DNA of 64,000 bases from Gemmatimonadaceae bacterium (GTDB lineage: Bacteria; Gemmatimonadota; Gemmatimonadetes; Gemmatimonadales; Gemmatimonadaceae): positions 62,001 through 126,000 of the forward strand of contig JACVCD010000008.1 of NCBI GenBank assembly GCA_016742275.1, in the 5' to 3' direction. The notes beneath the pieces are model-generated. The model worked only from the letters and a program-made list of their open reading frames with translations, was not told where the DNA came from and searched no databases. Positions 59,131 to 64,000 of the stretch are shown one piece after another (within the stretch, counting starts at the first letter, position 1; each line of letters opens with the position of its first letter). The translations under genes were made by a program, and so were the position numbers.

Positions 59131-60540
59131 TCACAACGGGTTTCCGGATAACACGTTTCCTGGTGCCAAGAGCCCGAGCGGATCGAATTCCTGCTTGAGT
59201 GCGCGCATGACTCGTTGCTGCGCGACAGATGCCTGAAGTGGCAGCCATTTGCGCTTGATCTTGCCGATGCCGTGTTCGGCTGCGACGGTGCCACCCATGC
59301 CAATAACTTCCTTGAGCGTGGCATAGACGACCTGCTCGATACGCTGCAGTTCGTCGGCATCCTGGGCGATGAAATTCTGATGCGGATGACCGTTGCCCGC
59401 GTGCCCATAGGCAATACCTCGGGCAATGCCGGCTTCGTCAGCGAATCGACGCGCCAGCGTGAGCGCGTCACCAAGTCGCGGGTACGGGACTGCCCAGTCG
59501 GTGCTCACCTTGCGGCCACCAAACGCGCGCCGTGCAGCTCCACGTTCGTTCATGGTCGCGGGAACGGCATGGCGCATACGACGCGCTTCCGTCTGGGAAG
59601 CCGGTGAATCGTAGACGCGAATGTCTTCGGTCAGCGCCCCATGATGCTCCGCGAGTGCGAGCCACTCATCGAGCGGCAATTCACCGTCACTCGATGCTTC
59701 ATCGGCTCCGGTCTCTTCGACATACACCATCGCCACCGCGCTCGTAGCCCATCCACTGCTGCCTTCGGCGGCCCGCGCTATGTCCATGGCGCCGGCATCG
59801 AAGTACTCGAGGCACCGCGGGTGCACCGAACGGCTGCGACGCGCGCTGACCACAAACGCCAGGGCATCAGCATCCGACGCAAATGGAATGACAAGTCCCA
59901 GCAACTGCGTTGGCAGCGGATGCAAGGCCAGCTCCGCCTCTACCACCACACCCAGTGTGCCTTCGCTGCCGATGAACCAATCGACGGGGTCATGCGCGAT
60001 GGGGTAACCCACCGTGTTCTTCTCGAGCTGCGGTCGTTGCAGGTCGAGTCGCTCACCATTGGCCAGCAATACGGTGAGTGCACGCACATGCGGACGTGTG
60101 GCACCATATCGCAGTGATCGTGCGCCACTGGCATTGCAGGCAATGGCGCCGCCAATGGTGCTTTCTTCTTCGCTGGTGGGATCGGGCGTGAACAGCAACC
60201 CTGCTGCCTCCGCTGCGCGACGCACATCAGCTACGATGGCGCCCACGCCAACACGAATGCTGCGTGTGTCGGTATCTACTGCACTGATGTGCGACAGATT
60301 GCGAAGAGACAGCAAAACACCCTGGTCCACGATGGATGCGCCGGTCGTGCTGCTTTGCAGTCCCGCTGGCGTGACAGCCGTTCGCGTAGCGGTGGCTTCG
60401 CGCAACAGCTCCGCTACTTCCTCGATACTGGTGGGTCGTGCCACTGCCTCGGGGATCAGCTCCAGTCCGGACACATCACGAGCAAACGCAAAGCGAACGT
60501 CTGCGTCTGTCGTGACTGTTGGCAGCGTGAATACCGTCAT
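59131..60540 (-). CDS. FAD-linked D-2-hydroxyacid dehydrogenase, probable D-2-hydroxyglutarate dehydrogenase
   Basis: 469 residues of the FAD-binding GlcD/D2HGDH/D-lactate dehydrogenase family. FAD-binding domain: AVTPAGLQSSTTGASI, PDPTSEEESTIGGAIACNASGARSLRYG, FIGSEGTLGVVVEAEL. The C-terminal domain has YGHAGNGHPHQNFIAQ (metal/substrate His) and GGTVAAEHGIGKIKRKWL, typical of this group. Being between serA and serB strongly suggests it oxidises D-2-hydroxyglutarate, made by SerA when it reduces 2-oxoglutarate, and so pulls the SerA reaction. D-lactate or glycolate are the alternatives. Confidence 0.85.
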   Translation of the reverse strand: MTVFTLPTVTTDADVRFAFARDVSGLELIPEAVARPTSIEEVAELLREATATRTAVTPAGLQSSTTGASIVDQGVLLSLRNLSHISAVDTDTRSIRVGVGAIVADVRRAAEAAGLLFTPDPTSEEESTIGGAIACNASGARSLRYGATRPHVRALTVLLANGERLDLQRPQLEKNTVGYPIAHDPVDWFIGSEGTLGVVVEAELALHPLPTQLLGLVIPFASDADALAFVVSARRSRSVHPRCLEYFDAGAMDIARAAEGSSGWATSAVAMVYVEETGADEASSDGELPLDEWLALAEHHGALTEDIRVYDSPASQTEARRMRHAVPATMNERGAARRAFGGRKVSTDWAVPYPRLGDALTLARRFADEAGIARGIAYGHAGNGHPHQNFIAQDADELQRIEQVVYATLKEVIGMGGTVAAEHGIGKIKRKWLPLQASVAQQRVMRALKQEFDPLGLLAPGNVLSGNPL

Positions 60541-60563
60541 GCGTTCTGCGCCGAGCTGGGAGA

Positions 60564-62165
60564 CTATTCGTCGCGAAAGTGCACGACACTGGCCGACAGT
60601 ATATCGGGCAGTTCGAGCAACGCGCGACGGGTCTCTTCGCTCACGGCGCCGTCGACCGAAATCGCGGCCAACGCATCGCCACCCTGCGCCAGTCGCGCCT
60701 GATGATACTCGGCGATGTTGACCTTCTGCTCACCAAGCAGCGTGCCGACACGCCCGATGACACCTGGCACGTCGTGGTTGCTGAGAATGAGCAGCGTCTG
60801 CCGCGGATTGACATCGATGTGGAACGATCCGATACGTGTGAGGCGCGGCGTACCCACCTCAGGAGCGTGTCCAGTCACCGCCAGCTGCTGCATGCCTCCG
60901 GAGAGCGCGACCTCGATACCGCGCGCACCGAGTTCGTGCGACTCGCCGACGCTGAGCTCGAGTCCGCGGGCTTCAGCGAGTGAGCGTGCGTTGATGAGAT
61001 TGAGACGTTCCGTCTCGATCACACCCTCCAACACACCTGCAGCAGCGGCCGACAGCAAGGGGCCGGTGCTGTGTGCGAATTCAGGACTCACGCGCAACGC
61101 GACACGACGCACTGCGCGCATGCCCTGATCGGCAAGCACGGCACGCGCCACAGCTGCTGCACGACGCGCGACCAGCATGGCCGAGTGCAGATTCTCCCAC
61201 TCACCCGTGCCACTGGCCACGTTGATGGAGCGCGACAGGTCGTTTCGCAGCAGCGCATCACGCACCGCGAGACACACATCACGCGACACATTGCGCTGCG
61301 CCTCGACGGTGTTGGCGCCGAGGTGCGGCGTGAGCAGCAGGTTTGGAGCCTTGCGGAGCGGCGAGTCTACAGCAAGAGGTTCGGCGCTGAACACATCGAG
61401 CACAGCGCCACGCAGCTGATCGGTTTCGAGCGCCGCCAGCATTGCCGCTTCATCCACGATACCGCCACGCGCGAGATTCACCACCACCGAACGCGAGGGC
61501 AGGCGGCCAAGTTCACGCTTGCCGATCATGCCCTTCGTTTCCTCAGTGAGAGGCACGTGCAGCGTGAGAATGTTGGATTCAGCCAGCAGTGCATCAAGCG
61601 AAGGTGCGCGCCGCACACGCAACGCGTTGAAGCGTTCGTCGCTGATGAAGGGGTCGTGCGCCACCACCGTCATGCCGAAGGCGTGCGCACGCGTGGCCAC
61701 TTCGCTGCCGATGCGGCCGAGACCCACGATACCCAGGGTCTTGCCCTTGAGTTCACGGCCCATGAACGACGCACGATCCCAGCGACCATTGCCCATGACT
61801 TCGGATGCGCGCGGAATTTGCCGCAGCAGCGAGAGCACGGTGCCGAAGAATAGTTCCGCTACGGCAACCGTGTTGCCGGCCGGCGCATTGATGACGGCAA
61901 TGCCGAGGGATGTAGCAACATCGAGTGCGATGTTGTCGATACCAACACCAGCGCGACCAACCACCTTGAGTCGCGTACCCGCCTGCAGCAGCTCCGCTGA
62001 AATACGCGTGGCGCTGCGCCCGACGATGGCATCGTAGTCGCCGATGCGCTGCAGCAGTTCGTCCTTGGGGAGCGTCGGGACCTCGTCGACCTGCAGACTG
62101 GGTTCTGCGGCGAGAAGGGCCAGGCCCTCCTGGTCGACATCATCGGTGACGAGGACTCGGTGCAT
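60564..62165 (-). CDS. serA: D-3-phosphoglycerate dehydrogenase (SerA, long form with ACT domain)
   Basis: 533 residues. First enzyme of serine synthesis. Substrate/cofactor domains: VGRAGVGIDNIALDVATSLGIAVINAP, GIVGLGRIGSEVATRAHAFGM (NAD loop), VNLARGGIVDEAAML with catalytic Arg, LDVFSAEPL and LTPHLGANTVEAQ with the catalytic His. The intervening (ASB) domain spans about 320-450, and the C-terminal ACT domain (LLILSNHDVPGVIGRVGTLLGEQKVNIAEYHQAR, part: NHDVPGVIGRVG) is the serine-sensing unit. The first gene of the operon serA-flavoprotein-serB-aminotransferase, 23 bp before the flavoprotein. Confidence 0.96.
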   Translation of the reverse strand: MHRVLVTDDVDQEGLALLAAEPSLQVDEVPTLPKDELLQRIGDYDAIVGRSATRISAELLQAGTRLKVVGRAGVGIDNIALDVATSLGIAVINAPAGNTVAVAELFFGTVLSLLRQIPRASEVMGNGRWDRASFMGRELKGKTLGIVGLGRIGSEVATRAHAFGMTVVAHDPFISDERFNALRVRRAPSLDALLAESNILTLHVPLTEETKGMIGKRELGRLPSRSVVVNLARGGIVDEAAMLAALETDQLRGAVLDVFSAEPLAVDSPLRKAPNLLLTPHLGANTVEAQRNVSRDVCLAVRDALLRNDLSRSINVASGTGEWENLHSAMLVARRAAAVARAVLADQGMRAVRRVALRVSPEFAHSTGPLLSAAAAGVLEGVIETERLNLINARSLAEARGLELSVGESHELGARGIEVALSGGMQQLAVTGHAPEVGTPRLTRIGSFHIDVNPRQTLLILSNHDVPGVIGRVGTLLGEQKVNIAEYHQARLAQGGDALAAISVDGAVSEETRRALLELPDILSASVVHFRDE

Positions 62166-62231
62166 TGCAGCGATCAGGGGGACGTGAGATGAGTTCGTGC
62201 GGCGCTATGAAACAGACTACCACAGATGAAC

Positions 62232-62345
62232 CCGCAGACCAACGGAAGGGGCACGGAATTCATGAAATCCGTGCCCTCGTCATGGTCCCTGTTGTGGTTT
62301 CCACGGTTTTCCAGATTGGCCCCGCGGAAGTCCGGTTTTCTGCGG
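62232..62345. repeat. Nested inverted repeat between serA and merR
   Basis: Outer arms CCGCAGACCAACGGA (62232-62246) / TCCGGTTTTCTGCGG (62331-62345), 12 of 15 matching. A central perfect hairpin GGGCACGGA-...-TCCGTGCCC (62249-62257 / 62268-62276). Same nested design as the CGCAGAG elements but unrelated sequence. Lies downstream of the merR gene, upstream of serA. Confidence 0.6.
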
Positions 62346-62359
62346 CTAAGCCGGCGCGA

Positions 62360-62893
62360 TCAGAGCCCGAGTTGGCGACGCAATGAGTCGCGCAGGCTGA
62401 CGAGTGTCTCGTCGGTGACGGCCGGTGTGTCTTCGCGTATCGACAGTTCGATGCCATCGGCAATGCTGACCCGTCGCCAGCTCATGACCGGATTGCCGCT
62501 GCGCGGCGAAGCTGACTCGAGCTGCAAGGACAGCGCAGGGGCCAGCGAACCCGCGACTCGACGTTCGAGTGCGTCGCCGGTGACTTCCCGCATCTCGGCC
62601 TTGATGGCGTCGAGCGTCTGTCCTTCACGCTGACGGATCTTGATGGCGAGCAACTGCAGGAGATGACGATAGCCATACGTGGCTGCCGTACCGGCTCCCT
62701 CGGGGCGATCGAGCAGGCCGTTGGCCACATAGAAGCGCACCGCACGAGCACTGGGCATGGCCCGGGCACTCGCATTGGTGGGCTTCACGCCAGCGGAATC
62801 CACGAGTGCCGCGGCATGAGCCGCGAGCCCGCGGGCGTTCCACGGGGCATGACGCGCATGAGCGCGCAGGAGTTGAACGGGAGACTCGGCCAT
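62360..62893 (-). CDS. MerR-family regulator
   Basis: 177 residues. About 50 variable N-terminal residues precede a MerR-type winged helix: SARAVRFYVANGLLDRPEGAGTAATYGYRHLLQLLAIKIRQREGQTLDAIKAEM, recognisable by VRFYVANGLLDRP and YRHLLQLLAIKIRQ. The C-terminal 75 residues have no metal-binding Cys, so it is of the non-metal type and the effector is unknown. It sits upstream of serA on the same strand (194 bp) with a hairpin between. Confidence 0.8.
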   Translation of the reverse strand: MAESPVQLLRAHARHAPWNARGLAAHAAALVDSAGVKPTNASARAMPSARAVRFYVANGLLDRPEGAGTAATYGYRHLLQLLAIKIRQREGQTLDAIKAEMREVTGDALERRVAGSLAPALSLQLESASPRSGNPVMSWRRVSIADGIELSIREDTPAVTDETLVSLRDSLRRQLGL

Positions 62894-62990
62894 GGGATCG
62901 GCAAATATACGCGCGTTCCCGGCTGCGTGCCGCGAGAACGCATTGCCAGTACAAATCGCGTTATACAGCGCGCCCCTGTTGTGAGATCAC

Positions 62991-63383
62991 CTACTTGAAC
63001 GCGGTATGCACGCCGATGCTCGAAGCGTGCATCGCCAATGTGCCGAGATCGACGGGTTTTTCGAGGAAGTGCAGTGCGCCGAGCCGCTGCGACGCCTGAC
63101 GACTGGCGTCGTCGGGGAATGCGGTCAGCACGAGGACGAGGGCATCTGGAGACAGCATCCCGGCCAGTGCGATCACTTGCAAACCGCCTTCGCGCTTGGG
63201 GCCGAGGCGCAGGTCGGTGACGATGAGATCGAAACGACGGCGGCGCATGAAGTCGATGGCTTCTGTGAGCTCAGCTGCCGCAGTGACCTGATTGCCCTCC
63301 ATCTCGAAAAACTCGACGAGGGTGTCCCGGATGGAGGTCTCATCTTCGACGATGAGAATCTGATGGGGTGTTGAGGTCGGCAT
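62991..63383 (-). CDS. Single-domain response regulator
   Basis: 130 residues from the ATG at 63383 (MPTSTPHQILIVEDETSIRD); a start eight codons upstream is possible. It is a receiver domain only: acidic pair in VEDE, phosphoacceptor Asp in DLIVTDLRLG, Thr in VLVLTAFPD, Lys in LHFLEKPVDL. No output domain, so it may act by protein contact with the sigma-54 activator encoded just upstream, or in a phosphorelay. Confidence 0.88.
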   Translation of the reverse strand: MPTSTPHQILIVEDETSIRDTLVEFFEMEGNQVTAAAELTEAIDFMRRRRFDLIVTDLRLGPKREGGLQVIALAGMLSPDALVLVLTAFPDDASRQASQRLGALHFLEKPVDLGTLAMHASSIGVHTAFK

Positions 63384-63443
63384 GGCGTTCGGCAAAGCGA
63401 AAGTCATGCCGGAAAACGAAAAGCATGTAATATGTTCCAGTTA

Positions 63444-63461
63444 AACAACTTACTAGTTGTT
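63444..63461. promoter_or_regulatory. Palindrome upstream of the response-regulator gene
   Basis: AACAACT-TACT-AGTTGTT, a perfect seven-base inverted repeat in an AT-rich 167-bp gap between the sigma-54 activator stop (63551) and the regulator start. Operator or short terminator without T-run. Confidence 0.45.
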
Positions 63462-63550
63462 AAGTCACAAAAATGACATTTTCTGACGCTCGGATTTCGG
63501 TCAGCTTTCATGGCATCGACCGATTTTCGCTCAGTCATCCACGGCGCGGC

Positions 63551-64000
63551 CTACTCCAGGGAATACTTTCGGAGCTTTTCCAGGAGTGTCGACCGGGCAA
63601 TTCCGAGCAGCCGAGCCGCCTGCGAGCGATTGCCATTGGCCGAACGGAGCGCGCTCCGAATGGCATCGCGTTCTGTTTCCTCCAACGTGCGGACTGGCGT
63701 ATTGCCGCGGGTCGCCAGCGCTCCGGCATCCGATGGCAACCCAAGATGCACGACGTTGATTGGTTCGCCGCGAGCCAGAATTGAGGCTCGCCACAGGGTG
63801 TTCTTGAGTTCACGGATATTGCCGGGCCACTTGTACTCGACCAGCGCGTCCTGCGCTGCACGCGTGAGTGTGTGATCGTCGGCGTGACCACTCGCCAGGA
63901 ACACCTGTGCCAGTGGGAGAATTTCTTCCGGGCGTGCGCGAAGCGGCGGCAGGGTGAGGGTCAGCACTTGCAGCCGATAGTAGAGATCCGCGCGGAACTT
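63551..64000 (-). CDS. Sigma-54-dependent transcriptional activator, C-terminal part (runs off the right edge)
   Basis: 150 codons in frame from the right edge: KFRADLYYRLQVLTLTLPPLRARPEEILPLAQVF, the end of the AAA+ domain of NtrC-type activators, then YKWPGNIRELKNTLWRASIL, and a C-terminal Fis-like HTH (GNRSQAARLLGIARSTLLEKLRKY). The upstream part (receiver or other sensor domain, Walker A, GAFTGA loop) is outside the window. With the response regulator next door this is a two-component-type regulatory locus. Confidence 0.9.
   Translation of the reverse strand, partial: KFRADLYYRLQVLTLTLPPLRARPEEILPLAQVFLASGHADDHTLTRAAQDALVEYKWPGNIRELKNTLWRASILARGEPINVVHLGLPSDAGALATRGNTPVRTLEETERDAIRSALRSANGNRSQAARLLGIARSTLLEKLRKYSLE

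Noticed and set aside
1-64000. tRNA, rRNA, riboswitch, T-box, prophage or insertion sequence
   Set aside because: No TTCGA-type tRNA arm set, no transposase or phage structural gene, and no known riboswitch core could be recognised by eye. A covariance-model scan would be the decisive test.

Overview
The window reads as chromosomal DNA of a GC-rich, diderm (outer-membrane) bacterium. Many short proteins have a signal peptide and a beta-barrel-like sequence, and lipoproteins carry clear lipoboxes. A TonB-receptor-type gene starts at the left edge, and secreted M16, M20, M28 and S41 peptidases are frequent. This mix, with single-operon histidine synthesis and a hisD-hisC fusion, suggests a Gemmatimonadota (Gemmatimonas-like) organism. 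That is an inference from gene content, not a 16S-based call. No rRNA, tRNA, insertion sequence, prophage or CRISPR array was seen.

Layout. 1-9 kb: start of a carboxypeptidase-regulatory/TonB-type gene, murB, a two-subunit M16 peptidase (one subunit keeps the zinc site, the other the R/Y substrate motif), a Tat-exported Gfo/Idh/MocA oxidoreductase, an M20 peptidase, a hexose-6-phosphate epimerase and a small membrane protein. 9-16.6 kb (minus strand): one operon holding every histidine enzyme, hisG-hisDC-hisH-hisA-hisB-hisF-hisN-hisIE. It is preceded by a 27-residue leader peptide with six His codons in eight and a rho-independent terminator, i.e. a ribosome-mediated attenuator. 16.7-24 kb: cupredoxin lipoprotein behind three abutting palindromes, Wzz-like membrane protein, free-Met-R-sulfoxide reductase, small HD alarmone-hydrolase-like protein, and an LVIVD/YncE propeller pair. 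24-30 kb: ispG, then a run of small outer-membrane barrels. 30-36 kb: arginine genes (argH, argR leftward; argC, argB, argD rightward) around a shared ArgR-type operator. 36-44.7 kb: PafA-type alkaline phosphatase, Smr-like protein, M28/GCPII-like peptidase, MoeB-rhodanese fusion, alpha/beta hydrolase, acyl desaturase and a YggX-like protein with extra CxxC pairs. 44.7-49 kb: MarR regulator, YceI, a TolB-like propeller lipoprotein and a CtpA-like S41 peptidase. 49-57 kb (minus strand): a plasmid-type replication initiator (RPA) gene inside a chromosomal gene run, Spx/ArsC-like protein, peptidase E, SEC-C protein, threonine dehydratase-like enzyme, SDR, then a Fic enzyme and an ADP-ribosylglycohydrolase separated by two AT-rich palindromes. 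57-62 kb: a serine operon serA - D-2-hydroxyglutarate-dehydrogenase-like flavoprotein - serB - class V aminotransferase (serC role). 62-64 kb: MerR regulator, single-domain response regulator and the 3' end of a sigma-54 activator.

A family of intergenic inverted repeats built from CGCAGAG units recurs at four full loci and one half locus. At least two copies enclose a strong rho-independent terminator, giving a nested hairpin. The regulatory highlights are the his attenuator, the ArgR site over the argC start, the Fic palindromes and the yceI promoter/operator.
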